Shown one piece after another: positions 1 through 9,186 of a stretch of 64,000 nucleotides of DNA (positions are counted from its first letter, which is position 1; each line of letters opens with the position of its first letter). The translations under genes were made by a program, and so were the position numbers. Origin of the DNA: Bacteroidaceae bacterium (lineage in GTDB: Bacteria > Bacteroidota > Bacteroidia > Bacteroidales > Bacteroidaceae). The stretch spans positions 186,001-250,000 of the forward strand of contig JAFRTL010000005.1 of NCBI GenBank assembly GCA_017427065.1, written 5' to 3'. Below the pieces are notes generated by a model that did not search any database, had not been told where the DNA came from, and saw nothing but the letters and a program-made list of their open reading frames with translations.

Positions 1-593
1 GGATCGGCTCCAGGAAGGCACATCGGGATAAAGTGATATAGAAATACCCAGAGTTCAATGCTAATCCATTCGTTCTTCACGCGTAAATCATAGAAGGCAT
101 CGCACAATTCCCAATAATACATACAACGTCCTCGCCAATCGTTTTCTTTAGGTATCGGAGGAAGTTGGATATTACATAATTCGGCAGTCTGTTCGAGTTG
201 ATAAAACTTATAGCGATAAAAATAAGGGAAGAAATAGGATGGGAAGTAGCGTGACAGCACAAAGGATAATGCCATCATGGCATGCAACATGTTGCGATAG
301 TCGCCTGCTACGATATAATCTCCATCATTAGGGTCAATGCATGGTACAGTATGGTCGATAATATGTTCAAAAAGTGCTTTGGCCTCTTCTTTGGATTCTG
401 GGGCTTTCAGCGTTTCTGCAACCTGTGAGAATGCAGCCAAGTCATAACGAAGAAACTCGGAGATCAAGCGATCGGATTCAATAGAGTTATATTCATTGAT
501 AAGGTTGAAAACATTGAATATTTCGAATGATTCTTGAATCTCTATGCCCTGAAAACTGTTCAGGAATGATTGAAATTCTTTTGTATAATTCAT
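1..593 (-). CDS. Unrecognised protein, N-terminal part (cut by window edge)
   Basis: An open frame starts at ATG 591-593 and runs off the left edge without a stop, giving 197 codons. I do not recognise the family. It is rich in aromatic residues and appears largely helical and soluble, with no signal peptide or obvious membrane segment. A notable cluster of Trp, Tyr and Phe (WRGRCMYYWELCDAFYDL, around residues 154-171) looks like a protein-interaction or nucleotide-handling helix, but I cannot assign it. A TATCTTTA sequence (minus strand, 614-621) could be its -7 element, one base off consensus. It lies downstream of tRNA-Gln and its terminator, so it is probably transcribed separately. That it is protein-coding is fairly sure; function is open. 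Confidence 0.75.
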   Translation of the reverse strand, partial: MNYTKEFQSFLNSFQGIEIQESFEIFNVFNLINEYNSIESDRLISEFLRYDLAAFSQVAETLKAPESKEEAKALFEHIIDHTVPCIDPNDGDYIVAGDYRNMLHAMMALSFVLSRYFPSYFFPYFYRYKFYQLEQTAELCNIQLPPIPKENDWRGRCMYYWELCDAFYDLRVKNEWISIELWVFLYHFIPMCLPGAD

Positions 594-645
594 AATGGGT
601 ATTATTTTTGGGGTAAAGATACAGGTTTTTGTATTATCTACAAAC

Positions 646-676
646 AAAAAGCCCCGCTTTTTCAGCGGGGCTTTTT
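646..676 (-). terminator. Terminator after tRNA-Gln
   Basis: A perfect 12-bp stem (AAAAAGCCCCGC at 646-657 and its complement at 665-676) encloses a 7-base loop. On the minus strand it ends in a T run, just 4 bases beyond the 3' end of tRNA-Gln. The A/T arms would let it work in both directions. Confidence 0.9.
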
Positions 677-680
677 GGTG

Positions 681-751
681 TTGGACTACCGAGACTCGAA
701 CTCAGTCAAACAGAACCAAAACCTGTTGTGCTACCATTACACCATAGTCCA
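681..751 (-). tRNA. tRNA-Gln (anticodon TTG)
   Basis: The minus strand folds as a complete cloverleaf. The acceptor arm TGGACTA pairs with TAGTCCA. The anticodon stem ACAGG/TCTGT closes a TTTTGGT loop with anticodon TTG. The T arm CTGAG/CTCGG has a TTCGAGT loop. The discriminator base is A, and CCA is not encoded. A promoter lies at 779-810 and a terminator at 646-676, so it is a single-gene unit. Confidence 0.96.
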
Positions 752-778
752 AACAAGCGGTTTATGGAAAACGCACTG

Positions 779-810
779 CAAAGGTAGAGCTAAGCAGTGA
801 ATTATGCAAA
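779..810 (-). promoter_or_regulatory. Promoter of tRNA-Gln
   Basis: On the minus strand, TTTG (807-810) is followed after 20 bases by TACCTTTG (779-786). This matches the Bacteroidetes -33/-7 consensus and ends about 27 bases before the tRNA. Confidence 0.75.
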
Positions 811-821
811 TTTCAGTCACT

Positions 822-2126
822 TTATTTCGCAATGAGCAGAAAATAATTCTTCTTACCACGCTGTACCAAGAGGTACTTATCGCCTATCAGACGATCGATT
901 CCGATGATTTCATCGAAAGTTGTCAGCTTCTCTTTATTTAAAGAAACGCCACCGCCTTGTACCAATTTACGCATCTCGCCCTTGGAAGCGAAACACTGTG
1001 AATGCTCTGCAAATAGATCCACAGCCTTCACGCCTGCATTGAGTGCTTCACGTGATACCTCAAATTGTGGAACGCCCTCGAACACAGAGAGTAGGGTGTC
1101 TTCATCAAGCTTCATCAGTGCATCGTGAGTACCGTTTCCGAAAAGAATGCCTGAAGCTTCCACGGCGGCATTGTAATCCTCTTCTGAGTGTACCAAGATG
1201 GTTACTTCCTTAGCCAGTCGCTTCTGAAGCACACGCAGATGTGGCGCTTCAGCGTGCTCAGCAACCAGTGCGTCGATTTCTTCTTTAGTCAGTGAGGTGA
1301 AAATCTTGATGTATTTCTCAGCATCTTCATCACTTACGTTCAGCCAGAACTGGTAGAATTTATAAGGTGTGGTACGTTTAGGATCGAGCCAGATGTTTCC
1401 ACTCTCTGTCTTGCCGAACTTCTTGCCGTCGGCTTTGGTAATCAGTGGACAAGTCAGAGCAAAAGCTTCATTCTCAATGCCCAATGTACGACGAATAAGT
1501 TCTGTTCCTGTCGTGATGTTTCCCCATTGATCATTACCGCCAAGCTGCAACTTGCAATGCTTGTGCTGATAGAGGTAGAGGAAGTCGTAACCTTGCAGTA
1601 ACTGGTACGTAAACTCGGTAAAAGAGAGTCCGTCACGAGCCTCACCGTTGAGACGCTTCTGAACAGAGTCCTTAGCCATCATATAGTTTACGGTGATATG
1701 CTTACCAACTTCACGAGCGAAATCCAGGAAAGTGAAATCTTTCATCCAGTCGTAGTTGTTTACCATTTCAGCACGGTTAGGAGCATCGCTATCGAAATCG
1801 AGGAACTTAGCCACTTGTTTCTTGATGCACTCCTGATTATGATAAAGGGTGTCAGCATCAAGCAGATTACGCTCCTGACTTTTACCTGATGGGTCACCAA
1901 TCATACCTGTGGCACCACCTACCAAGATGATAGGCTTATGTCCGCAACGCTGGAAGTGACGAAGCATCATGATACCACAAAGGTGACCGATATGGAGTGA
2001 GTCAGCAGTCGGGTCGGTACCCAGGTATGCTGTAACCATTTCTTTCTGAAGCAACTCTTCAGTTCCTGGCATGATTTGAGCAAGCATACCACGCCATTTC
2101 AGTTCTTCTACAAAATTCTTTGACAT
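822..2126 (-). CDS. tyrS: Tyrosine--tRNA ligase
   Basis: This 434-residue class I aminoacyl-tRNA synthetase charges tRNA-Tyr with tyrosine in the cytoplasm. Visible signatures are the HIGH motif (residues 45-48), the tyrosine and ATP pocket sequence [10 protein letters not shown] (194-203), and the KMSKS equivalent KFGKT (236-240), the usual form in bacterial TyrRS. The C-terminal 65 residues look like an S4 RNA-binding domain. Length is normal for the family. The ATG at 2124-2126 lies about 20 bases downstream of a TATCTTTG promoter element. It is probably transcribed alone or as the last gene of the rnpA-yidD-tatD run, from which it is separated by 68 bases of AT-rich repeat. Confidence 0.97.
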   Translation of the reverse strand: MSKNFVEELKWRGMLAQIMPGTEELLQKEMVTAYLGTDPTADSLHIGHLCGIMMLRHFQRCGHKPIILVGGATGMIGDPSGKSQERNLLDADTLYHNQECIKKQVAKFLDFDSDAPNRAEMVNNYDWMKDFTFLDFAREVGKHITVNYMMAKDSVQKRLNGEARDGLSFTEFTYQLLQGYDFLYLYQHKHCKLQLGGNDQWGNITTGTELIRRTLGIENEAFALTCPLITKADGKKFGKTESGNIWLDPKRTTPYKFYQFWLNVSDEDAEKYIKIFTSLTKEEIDALVAEHAEAPHLRVLQKRLAKEVTILVHSEEDYNAAVEASGILFGNGTHDALMKLDEDTLLSVFEGVPQFEVSREALNAGVKAVDLFAEHSQCFASKGEMRKLVQGGGVSLNKEKLTTFDEIIGIDRLIGDKYLLVQRGKKNYFLLIAK

Positions 2127-2145
2127 TGTTTTTCAATTTTGGGTG

Positions 2146-2153
2146 CAAAGATA
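2146..2153 (-). promoter_or_regulatory. -7 element of tyrS
   Basis: TATCTTTG on the minus strand, 20 bases before the tyrS ATG. The matching -33 box is weak (TTTTC-like). Confidence 0.55.
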
Positions 2154-2155
2154 GT

Positions 2156-2191
2156 AATTAATTGAAAATTGAGAATTGAAAAATGAGAATT
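2156..2191. repeat. AATTGA-type low-complexity spacer
   Basis: The gap between tatD-like and tyrS is made of imperfect repeats of AATTGAGAATTGA type. A close relative spans the end of the PfkB kinase gene (54930-54959), and a looser one lies at 28712-28737. No function is apparent. Confidence 0.5.
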
Positions 2192-2194
2192 ATT

Positions 2195-2842
2195 TTAGAT
2201 ATGTTTTGGTCGCATAAAGGTATTCGTCACATTGTCTGACAACTTTTGCTGTAATTCTTGTAATTCAATCTCTTTGATGACTGCCGCTTTTTTAATCAAG
2301 CTTTCTATTGACACATCGGCTTCATCAGTTTCTAGGAAGAGGCGTGAGAGTGGTGTGAGTTTCAAGGATTCTGGATGATAGAGTGCTCCAAAAGATAGAC
2401 AAAAATCGTGACTGAGCAACTGCTGTGCTTGTGCTGGTTTTCCCCTGAAGCCATGAATGATCCAACGTACCGATGGATGCATCTGTTTGCGAATTCGTAC
2501 CATTTCATCGGCACTTTTCACCATGTGTATGATAAGAGGTTTACCTATCTCTTCTGCCATTTCTGCCTGATGAAGAAAGACACGCTCTTGGTCATCTATG
2601 GATACCCCACAAATCTTATCGATTCCAGCCTCTCCTACTGCTAACACATGTGGAAGGGAGAGAAGATGATGTAATTTCTCCCACGGATAGTGCTTCTGAT
2701 AATTCTCAATCCTCCATGGGTGGATACCTACAGAAAACCAACCTTCTGCCTTTTCGTCAAAAGTTTCTGGAAAGCGATTCTGGATGGCGCTTTCTAAAGG
2801 AAAAGGTGCCCCGTGTGTATGTATATCAAGTGGAATCTTCAT
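2195..2842 (-). CDS. TatD-family metal-dependent hydrolase
   Basis: A 215-residue TIM-barrel amidohydrolase-fold protein of the TatD DNase/RNA-processing family. All expected metal ligands appear: HxH at H8 and H10, Glu71 in AVGEAGID, His106 in IIHMVKS, His130 in WIIHGFRG, and Asp173 in LETD. It is about 45 residues shorter than classical TatD (near 260), a common form in Bacteroidales. It begins with a 4-base overlap with the end of yidD, so the two are translationally coupled. Likely role: 3' to 5' DNA or RNA trimming in the cytoplasm; the exact substrate cannot be told from sequence. Confidence 0.88.
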   Translation of the reverse strand: MKIPLDIHTHGAPFPLESAIQNRFPETFDEKAEGWFSVGIHPWRIENYQKHYPWEKLHHLLSLPHVLAVGEAGIDKICGVSIDDQERVFLHQAEMAEEIGKPLIIHMVKSADEMVRIRKQMHPSVRWIIHGFRGKPAQAQQLLSHDFCLSFGALYHPESLKLTPLSRLFLETDEADVSIESLIKKAAVIKEIELQELQQKLSDNVTNTFMRPKHI

Positions 2843-3069
2843 GGTACAGGGTCATAGCCAGAACCTCCCCACGGATGACAACGCAAGATGCGACGTATGG
2901 CAAGGTAAAGACCTTTGAATGGTCCGTGTTTCTTGATGGCCTCTACTGCATATTGCGAACAAGTAGGGGTGAAACGACAAGATGGACCTATCAACGGTGA
3001 TATAAAACGTTGGTAAAAATAGATGGGCAACAGCAGCAGCCAAGAGAGGAAGTCAAGCAGTGGTTTCAT
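2839..3069 (-). CDS. yidD: Membrane protein insertion efficiency factor YidD
   Basis: A small inner-membrane-associated protein that helps YidC-dependent membrane insertion. From ATG 3067-3069 it has 76 residues, an N-terminal amphipathic or membrane segment (residues 5-20), then the family core with cysteines at 31, 37 and 64 ([12 protein letters not shown] and [12 protein letters not shown]). The frame is open for 13 more codons upstream, but that would run deeper into rnpA. The chosen start already overlaps the rnpA end by 17 bases, typical of the rnpA-yidD pair. In many bacteria yidC follows; here a tatD-like gene does. Confidence 0.93.
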   Translation of the reverse strand: MKPLLDFLSWLLLLPIYFYQRFISPLIGPSCRFTPTCSQYAVEAIKKHGPFKGLYLAIRRILRCHPWGGSGYDPVP

Positions 3070-3460
3070 CTTCCTGAAGATTGTGATATTCACCAAGACG
3101 CTGAACAACGGTCTGAATACGTTGTGTCATAGTAGAGAACGTAGGAAGTTCATCAGAAAGATAGATAAGCACCACAGCCAAGTGTTTTTGCTGCGTAGTA
3201 AGTAAATCGACCAATGGCTGCTTGTTTAGTCGCCAAGCCTCCCTCATTATTCGTTTTACTCTATTACGTTGTACGGCATGCTTGAATCGACGTTTAGAAA
3301 CGCTCACCATCATGCTGAGGGGTACTGTCTGTGCTTCGGCAGACATAAAGACAACACGTAAAGGAAAGATGGTAAATGAGCGGGATTCACCGCCTTGGAA
3401 CATCTTTTCTATGATTTTCTTTCTGCATAGCCTCTCGGGCTTCCGAAGCGTAAAGGGCAT
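3053..3460 (-). CDS. rnpA: Ribonuclease P protein component
   Basis: A 135-residue basic protein that binds the catalytic RNase P RNA and helps remove 5' leaders from pre-tRNAs. The family signature RNRVKR is at residues 65-70, preceded by KRRFKHAVQ. Length is normal. The gene begins 5 bases after the hemD stop and overlaps yidD at its end, so hemD, rnpA, yidD and tatD-like form one transcription unit. rpmH and dnaA, the common neighbours elsewhere, are absent, as is usual in Bacteroidales. Confidence 0.95.
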   Translation of the reverse strand: MPFTLRKPERLCRKKIIEKMFQGGESRSFTIFPLRVVFMSAEAQTVPLSMMVSVSKRRFKHAVQRNRVKRIMREAWRLNKQPLVDLLTTQQKHLAVVLIYLSDELPTFSTMTQRIQTVVQRLGEYHNLQEDETTA

Positions 3461-3465
3461 CTATA

Positions 3466-4212
3466 TTATTTTTGCTGTTCCAAGAACCAGTCGATAGCAC
3501 CTGTCATGGAGTGCGCATGCTCATTGGGCACTTCCAAATCGAGGCGCAAGCCAGCATCGTGCACTGCCTGAACAGTGGTAGTACCGAAGGCGGCTATCTG
3601 AACATTCCCCTGGTTGAATTCAGGACAATTGGAAAGCAGAGAATGCACACCTGCAGGACTGAAGAAGACGAGCATGTCAAATTTTCCTACGAACTCAGGA
3701 GTAACACCATCGTTGGCAACGGTACGATACATAACGGCCTCTGTATTGGCAATGTTGTGAGCATCCAGCAGGTTCTTGATATCATCGTTATGCACATCAG
3801 ATTGTGGTACGAAGTACTTCTCTGTCTTATGTTTCAGAATAGATGGTAGCAGATCATTAATTTTACCCGTAGAACCAAAGAATATCTTGCGTTTGCGATA
3901 TTGGATATATTTCTGTAAGTATAAGGCCACCGTTTCTGTCACACAGAAATACTTCATCGTTTCAGGGATAGAAACGCGCAATTCATGACACAAGTTGAAG
4001 AAATGGTCGATACCATGACGGGAGGTGAATATCACTGCAGTATGATCGAGTATGTTTACACGCTGCTGTCTGAACTCCTTTGCAGGAAGACTGTCCACCT
4101 TGATAAAGGGGTGAAATTCAAACTCTACATTGTACTTTTCAGCAATGTCATAGTAGGGCGACTTTTCCGTTGCAGGTTTTGGCTGCGACACGAGAATCTT
4201 CTTTATTTCCAC
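3466..4212 (-). CDS. hemD: Uroporphyrinogen-III synthase (HemD-like)
   Basis: A 248-residue HemD-family protein, which cyclises hydroxymethylbilane to uroporphyrinogen III in tetrapyrrole synthesis. The family is poorly conserved; support comes from overall length, the segment AVIFTSRHGIDHFF (about residues 58-71), VFFSPAGVHSLL and the near-C-terminal IAAFGTTTVQAVHDAGL. The start is GTG (4210-4212): an in-frame TAG lies two codons upstream, so no upstream ATG is possible. It follows the DUF4271 gene after 13 bases, an arrangement I know from Bacteroidetes. No other heme genes are in the window, so it may serve partial tetrapyrrole synthesis. Confidence 0.85.
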   Translation of the reverse strand: MEIKKILVSQPKPATEKSPYYDIAEKYNVEFEFHPFIKVDSLPAKEFRQQRVNILDHTAVIFTSRHGIDHFFNLCHELRVSIPETMKYFCVTETVALYLQKYIQYRKRKIFFGSTGKINDLLPSILKHKTEKYFVPQSDVHNDDIKNLLDAHNIANTEAVMYRTVANDGVTPEFVGKFDMLVFFSPAGVHSLLSNCPEFNQGNVQIAAFGTTTVQAVHDAGLRLDLEVPNEHAHSMTGAIDWFLEQQK

Positions 4213-4225
4213 GTTCTATAAAGGT

Positions 4226-4942
4226 TTATGAAATCAGTAATTCATTAAAAATCTGCACACTAGCTCCAAAAAATACTAGAGGCACAATTTCAAGGGCACA
4301 AAAGTATAAAAATAAACGGAATAAACCATAAAATTTTACAGAAAAAAGCTTAATCCACTTATAGAATATGAAAATACGGATAATCAGGAAGCCTAATAAA
4401 TAGAGTGCAAAACATACCCATAAAGGTAAATTAAGGTATATTTGCAGCATAGTTTGCAGCATGAAATAGAAGCAGGAATGATAGATCAATGTGAGGTATG
4501 CTTCCAAACATTTATTAGTGCTTTCCTTGTCTAAAAAGATCCATCCCAGAAAATGGTAGAATCCCCATTTGATGAATAAATAGAGTACGATGAATCCTAT
4601 GTAAATGCCTATGAGTATGGGGGATGGAAGAAGCTCTAATAACTGTGGGGAGAACCTTATACAAAGGTCGAATAAGCAGGTGCCTGCGAATAAGCAGGTG
4701 ATTAAGATAAGGATGAACAACTGGTACTTTTCTGGTAATGTGGAGGTATTGAAGATGCTAATGCGTTCACGGTTCTTCAAGAAGTTGTTCATCATCTCAA
4801 ACAAGAATTTCTTGACAGAACCCATCACGGTGCCTAAAAGCAGGAAACCAATAAAGATAATGATGACTGCTACATCATCGCGTCTCGTGGCATAAGGAAT
4901 CTGATGTAAAGTTTGTTCTACTATGTACAATGCAGTCATCAT
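4226..4942 (-). CDS. DUF4271 membrane protein
   Basis: A 238-residue integral membrane protein with about five or six hydrophobic segments (first near residues 25-45, then near 75-95, 105-125, 150-175, 180-200 and 205-230). The pattern fits DUF4271, a family found in Bacteroidetes beside hemD. Its role is unknown. It starts within the last 4 bases of the upstream LOG-family gene (ATGA-type overlap), so the two are co-translated. A role in envelope or tetrapyrrole metabolism is only suggested by position. Confidence 0.75.
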   Translation of the reverse strand: MMTALYIVEQTLHQIPYATRRDDVAVIIIFIGFLLLGTVMGSVKKFLFEMMNNFLKNRERISIFNTSTLPEKYQLFILILITCLFAGTCLFDLCIRFSPQLLELLPSPILIGIYIGFIVLYLFIKWGFYHFLGWIFLDKESTNKCLEAYLTLIYHSCFYFMLQTMLQIYLNLPLWVCFALYLLGFLIIRIFIFYKWIKLFSVKFYGLFRLFLYFCALEIVPLVFFGASVQIFNELLIS

Positions 4943-5529
4943 ATCACTCTGATTTCCTGAATAGATTGAGCATCGATTTGTGGATCATGGCGAAGAAACT
5001 CTATGACTTCCAAAGGCGTATCGACAAACCGACAAAGTTCCAAATGGTCTGGATGCATGAAATGTTCATCAACGGTCTTTTGAAGCAAAGCTTTTAAGGG
5101 AGCATAGAAGTCACAAGTGTTCAGTACGACCACAGGCTTGAGGTAGAGCCCCAACTTCTTTAGAGCTACCACTTCCATCAATTCGTCGAAGGTACCCACA
5201 CTGCCAGGAAGCGCAATGCAACCATCGGAAATTTGCTCCATGAGTTTCTTTCGTGCCGACATGTCTTCCACTTCTATCAGTTGAGTAAGATGACGGTGAT
5301 GCCACCCTTCTTCCACCATGAAATGGGGGATTACGCCCACAGCTTCTCCTCCATTGCTGAGTACTCCACGCGCCACAGCACCCATCAAACCTACTGCACC
5401 TCCTCCGTAGATAAGTCGATAACCCTCGGCTGCCATCAACTTCCCGAGTTCAAAGGCTGCTTGAACATAGGCTTCACCTACCTGAGTGCTTGATGCACAA
5501 TACACGCTTATTGATTTAGTATATGCCAT
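4939..5529 (-). CDS. LOG-family (TIGR00730) Rossmann-fold protein
   Basis: A 196-residue cytoplasmic protein of the lonely-guy family, whose characterised members release free bases from cytokinin nucleoside monophosphates or act as purine nucleotide 5'-monophosphate phosphoribohydrolases. The nucleotide loop YGGGAVGLMG (41-50) and the basic motif MSARKKLM (90-97) are present. The catalytic box PGGxGTxxE appears as PGSVGTFDE (108-116), with the second Gly replaced by Ser but the catalytic Glu kept. Activity is therefore likely but not certain. It is coupled to DUF4271 by a 4-base overlap. Confidence 0.88.
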   Translation of the reverse strand: MAYTKSISVYCASSTQVGEAYVQAAFELGKLMAAEGYRLIYGGGAVGLMGAVARGVLSNGGEAVGVIPHFMVEEGWHHRHLTQLIEVEDMSARKKLMEQISDGCIALPGSVGTFDELMEVVALKKLGLYLKPVVVLNTCDFYAPLKALLQKTVDEHFMHPDHLELCRFVDTPLEVIEFLRHDPQIDAQSIQEIRVI

Positions 5530-5543
5530 TGTTTCTACCTTAT

Positions 5544-6278
5544 TTATAAGAAAGAGCTCAAAAAGTTGCAGAGTTCCCTGTTCACGGCCTTGTTTCTTTC
5601 AATATAGGGAGCATATGTCTGTTCGGGATCTTCACCGCAGATATCCACGCCAATGACCTCAGATTTTTGGAATATCATCCGAAGCTGCCGTTTCAGATTA
5701 TCCAACGTCATGCTGCCTTGATCCCAGTTCATATGAACCTCTGTAGGAGCCAACACATCCTTATCGATAGAGAGGTAGATTTTATTCTCTCTAGTTAGGA
5801 AAAATTTTTTTTCTAGTTGGGAAAAAAGATTTGCCTCTTCTTCTGTGATGTAAAACAGTCGGTCTTCATATCCACTGGTTTGTGCTTGCTGTGAAGATGA
5901 AGCACCAACGATATACACATGCTCAAGCCATTGGCTCTCTTCCAACAAAGTCCTGATCCATCCGCCACAAGAAAGCACTCCCTCGAAGCGAGGAAGTTGC
6001 ATGTCGGAGTGATGGTCATAAACCACCAAACTGAATGGTTCCTTGATCTTTTCTGCCCAAAGTTTCGACAGATAATGGTAATTGCCAGAGTCTATGAAAT
6101 GAATGCCCGTAGCCTTGTAAGGAGCCAAGCGTTGTCTAAGCAATGTCTGTGCGTCTTCGTCGCAATAGCAGTTGGTGCCAGTGATTGCAGAGCAGTCTTC
6201 CCATACCATGTCCCATTCTTCAGGAAAATCTTCCTTGGTATAGGTATGGGTAAAGTCGAGCACAACTTTTTCAGACAT
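5544..6278 (-). CDS. Arginase-fold (ureohydrolase family) protein
   Basis: A 244-residue protein with two metal-site motifs of the arginase/agmatinase/formiminoglutamase family: DHHSD at residues 88-92 and SIDKD at 170-174. The third family box (GGxH) is only loosely matched near GNYH (66-69), and the usual Asp-Pro after SIDKD is Ala-Pro, so the substrate is unclear. Residues 150-164 are encoded by a CTAG-type repeat element (5791-5827) that keeps the frame open. The start overlaps the metK end by 8 bases, giving likely co-transcription. It could be an amidinohydrolase or an inactive relative. Confidence 0.75.
   Translation of the reverse strand: MSEKVVLDFTHTYTKEDFPEEWDMVWEDCSAITGTNCYCDEDAQTLLRQRLAPYKATGIHFIDSGNYHYLSKLWAEKIKEPFSLVVYDHHSDMQLPRFEGVLSCGGWIRTLLEESQWLEHVYIVGASSSQQAQTSGYEDRLFYITEEEANLFSQLEKKFFLTRENKIYLSIDKDVLAPTEVHMNWDQGSMTLDNLKRQLRMIFQKSEVIGVDICGEDPEQTYAPYIERNKAVNRELCNFLSSFL
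5791..5827. repeat. CTAG element inside a coding region
   Basis: Two direct copies of CTAGTTRGG (5791-5799 and 5813-5821) are separated by an A/T tract. A 21-base stretch (5801-5821) is identical to 63185-63205 in the palindrome between the aminopeptidase and nucleoside hydrolase genes. Here it is read in frame as part of the arginase-fold protein. Confidence 0.7.
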
Positions 6279-7563
6279 GAAAGACTTCCTTTATCTTGTC
6301 AACATAGTCGAGTTTCTCCCATGTGAAGAGCTCCACAGTCACATCCTTGTCACCTTCGTAATACGATTTGAAGCACTTGGTGATCACTTGAGGCTGTCGT
6401 CCCATGTGTCCGTAAGCAGCGGTCTCTTCATAGATGGGGTAGCGCAGTTTCAGACGTTCTTCGATGCTGTATGGACGAAGGTCAAAGATTTCACCAATCT
6501 TTTGGGCAATCTCTCCATCTGTCATGGCAACATGACTGCGACCGTAGGTATTAACATAGATGCTGATAGGTTCGGCCACACCAATGGCGTAGGATAATTG
6601 CACCAGCATCTCATCTGCCACACCTGCAGCTACTATATTCTTGGCAATATGACGGGCAGCGTATGCAGCACTACGATCCACTTTGCTAGGGTCTTTTCCA
6701 GAGAAGGCTCCACCTCCATGTGCTCCCTTACCTCCATAGGTATCCACGATGATTTTCCTCCCTGTTAGGCCTGAGTCTCCGTGTGGCCCTCCAATGACGA
6801 ACTTACCCGTAGGATTCACAAAGTAGCGAATCTTGCCTTTAAAGAGGGTCTTGACTTTTTCGCTTTGGATGGAATCTATGACGCGAGGCATTAGAATTTG
6901 CTCTACATCATTTTCTATTTGCTCCTGCATCCGACGGTCGGCTTCCAACTGTGCTTCCTTGCTCTTATCCTTAGGTGTGATGAATTCATCGTGTTGTGTA
7001 GATACTACGATGGTATCGATGCGTACGGGTACCCCCTCATCACTATATTCTACGGTGACTTGACTCTTGGCGTCTGGACGTAAATAAGGCATCAGTTTTC
7101 CTTCGTGGCGGATGTCTGCCAAAACGCGTAAGATACGGTGTGCCAAATCCAGAGGAAGCGGCATGTAGTTTTCTGTTTCATTGGTAGCGTAACCAAACAT
7201 CATACCTTGGTCGCCAGCTCCCTGTTCACGAGGGTCACTACGTTCCACGCCACGATTGATATCGGGACTTTGCTCATGGATGGCACTGAGTACACCACAG
7301 GAGTTGCTTTCGAACATGTACTCCCCTTTGGTGTAGCCAATGCGCTTGATGACCTGGCGGGCAACCAACGGCATGTCTATGTATGCCTTAGTCTTTACCT
7401 CACCTGCAAGTACTACCTGACCAGTGGTTACTAACGTTTCACAAGCCACCTTGGCACTGGGATCATAAGCCAGCAACTTGTCAAGGATGGCATCTGAGAT
7501 TTGGTCGGCCACCTTGTCGGGATGACCTTCTGAAACAGATTCTGATGTAAATAAATATCCCAT
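6271..7563 (-). CDS. metK: S-adenosylmethionine synthase
   Basis: Makes S-adenosylmethionine from methionine and ATP in the cytoplasm. At 430 residues it is slightly longer than Escherichia coli MetK (384), as in other Bacteroidales. Signatures are GHPDKVAD (13-20), the ATP-site hexapeptide GAGDQG (115-120) and the phosphate-binding loop [10 protein letters not shown] (283-292). It follows folK after 12 bases. No SAM riboswitch is seen in the short upstream gap; expression probably comes from upstream genes. Confidence 0.98.
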   Translation of the reverse strand: MGYLFTSESVSEGHPDKVADQISDAILDKLLAYDPSAKVACETLVTTGQVVLAGEVKTKAYIDMPLVARQVIKRIGYTKGEYMFESNSCGVLSAIHEQSPDINRGVERSDPREQGAGDQGMMFGYATNETENYMPLPLDLAHRILRVLADIRHEGKLMPYLRPDAKSQVTVEYSDEGVPVRIDTIVVSTQHDEFITPKDKSKEAQLEADRRMQEQIENDVEQILMPRVIDSIQSEKVKTLFKGKIRYFVNPTGKFVIGGPHGDSGLTGRKIIVDTYGGKGAHGGGAFSGKDPSKVDRSAAYAARHIAKNIVAAGVADEMLVQLSYAIGVAEPISIYVNTYGRSHVAMTDGEIAQKIGEIFDLRPYSIEERLKLRYPIYEETAAYGHMGRQPQVITKCFKSYYEGDKDVTVELFTWEKLDYVDKIKEVFHV

Positions 7564-7575
7564 TAATTGTTATGA

Positions 7576-8049
7576 TTATTCGTTTACACTGAGCTGATAA
7601 AGCAGTTCACGCATTGGCATCTTCAGTACTGGATGTACGAGGTCTGGAGCAATCTCAACCATAGGCAACAGTACGAACATGCGGTATTGCAGCAATGGAT
7701 GTGGAACGGTCAACATCACTTCATTGATGACTTTATCTTCATAGAAAAGCAGGTCTAAGTCAATGATACGATCGGCGTACATGCCTTGTGAGCTCTTAGT
7801 AGTTCGTCCCATCTCTATTTCTATCATCTTGATGACGCTCAGTACTTGCATAGGAGTAAGGTTGGTTTCCACACATGCGGCAGCATTAAAGAAAATGTTG
7901 TCTGAATGAAAACCCCAAGGTGCAGTTTGGCAAATGGACGATTGGATGATAATTGTACCCACTCTTTCAGAAACGAGCTTTATGGCAGTCTTGATGTTCT
8001 GCTCTTTATCACCAATGTTGCTTCCTATTCCTAAATAGATTCTACTCAT
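7576..8049 (-). CDS. folK: 2-amino-4-hydroxy-6-hydroxymethyldihydropteridine pyrophosphokinase
   Basis: Transfers pyrophosphate from ATP to the pterin alcohol before condensation with p-aminobenzoate in folate synthesis. The 157-residue length is typical. Signatures are GIGSNIGDKEQN at the N-terminus, the pterin-site PWGF near residue 44, and the HPPK signature region DRIIDLDLLFY with paired Asp residues for magnesium. It lies between queA and metK in a minus-strand run of housekeeping genes. Confidence 0.96.
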   Translation of the reverse strand: MSRIYLGIGSNIGDKEQNIKTAIKLVSERVGTIIIQSSICQTAPWGFHSDNIFFNAAACVETNLTPMQVLSVIKMIEIEMGRTTKSSQGMYADRIIDLDLLFYEDKVINEVMLTVPHPLLQYRMFVLLPMVEIAPDLVHPVLKMPMRELLYQLSVNE

Positions 8050-8091
8050 AATATCCTTTGTTTTTTATTATTATTTTATCATTACGGCTAA

Positions 8092-8105
8092 TTCTAAACT
8101 CTAAA
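8092..8105. repeat. Two CTCTAAA-type heptads
   Basis: TTCTAAA and CTCTAAA in tandem lie directly beside the queA stop codon. A longer tract of the same heptad (four units) lies at 60167-60194 beside the rpoN stop codon. Confidence 0.5.
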
Positions 8106-9164
8106 CTATCTATCCGTTATCAGCATGGCATCGCCATAGGTACCAAAGCGGTAGTTTTCGCGCAGTGCCACATCGTAGGCTTCCATCACTTGCTCATAGC
8201 CCCCAAAGGCGGCAACCACCATCAGAAGGGTTGAAAGTGGCATGTGGAAGTTGGATATCATCGCATTGGCCACGGAGAAATCGTATGGAGGGAAGATGAA
8301 TTTATTGGTCCATCCCTCAAACTCTTTCAGGTGTCCTTCTGTATTCACAGCGCTCTCAATGGCACGCATCACGGTGGTTCCCACGGCACATATCTGGTGT
8401 CCAGTGTCCTTGGCACGATTCACAGTTTCTACGGCTGGGGTATCCACAAACATCTGCTCAGAGTCTGTCTTATGCTTGGTAAGGTCCTCCACATCAATGT
8501 CGCGGAAGTTTCCCAAGCCTGCATGAAGAGTAAGGAAGGCAAACTCGATGCCTTTTATCTCCAGACGCTTCATGAGCTCACGACTGAAGTGCAGATTGGC
8601 AGTTGGAGCAGTCACTGCTCCTTCGTTGCGTGCAAAGATAGACTGGAAGCGCTCTTCATCCTCAGGTTCCACGGGACGTTTGATAATTTCCTTGGGCAGT
8701 GGGGTTTCACCTAAGTCATAGAGTGCTTTCTTGAACTCGTCGTGCGGACCGTCATACAAGAAGCGCAGTGTACGTCCGCGTGAGGTAGTATTATCTATAA
8801 CTTCTGCCACCATCGAGTCATCTTCACCAAAATACAACTTGTTGCCGATGCGGATCTTGCGAGCAGGGTCCACCAACACATCCCAGAGACGTTGCTCTTC
8901 ATTCAGCTCCCTTAGCAGAAAAACTTCGATGCGAGCACCTGTCTTCTCTTTATTGCCGTAGAGGCGAGCAGGGAACACTTTCGTGTCGTTGAAGATGAAC
9001 ACATCCTTGTCATCGAAGTACTGGAGAATGTCCTTGAACATCTTGTGTTCAATCTTTCCTGTCTTCTTATGCAGTACCAGAAGGCGGGATTCATCTCTAT
9101 ACTCCGTAGGATGCTGGGCAATCTTTTCTGCCGGAAGCCTGAAATTAAATTGTGATAGTTTCAT
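8106..9164 (-). CDS. queA: S-adenosylmethionine:tRNA ribosyltransferase-isomerase
   Basis: Moves the ribosyl part of SAM to 7-aminomethyl-7-deazaguanine in tRNA, forming epoxyqueuosine in the wobble position. The 352-residue length is normal. Family sequences include [17 protein letters not shown] at the N-terminus, [11 protein letters not shown], the [10 protein letters not shown] segment, [13 protein letters not shown] and [16 protein letters not shown]. Upstream lies truB (22 bases), making a tRNA-modification pair; downstream is folK. SAM, its substrate, is made by metK two genes on. Confidence 0.97.
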   Translation of the reverse strand: MKLSQFNFRLPAEKIAQHPTEYRDESRLLVLHKKTGKIEHKMFKDILQYFDDKDVFIFNDTKVFPARLYGNKEKTGARIEVFLLRELNEEQRLWDVLVDPARKIRIGNKLYFGEDDSMVAEVIDNTTSRGRTLRFLYDGPHDEFKKALYDLGETPLPKEIIKRPVEPEDEERFQSIFARNEGAVTAPTANLHFSRELMKRLEIKGIEFAFLTLHAGLGNFRDIDVEDLTKHKTDSEQMFVDTPAVETVNRAKDTGHQICAVGTTVMRAIESAVNTEGHLKEFEGWTNKFIFPPYDFSVANAMISNFHMPLSTLLMVVAAFGGYEQVMEAYDVALRENYRFGTYGDAMLITDR

Positions 9165-9186
9165 ATATCTTTATTAACTTTTATGT

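Noticed and set aside
7564-7575. SAM riboswitch before metK
   Set aside because: Only 12 bases separate folK and metK and no aptamer-like structure is present.
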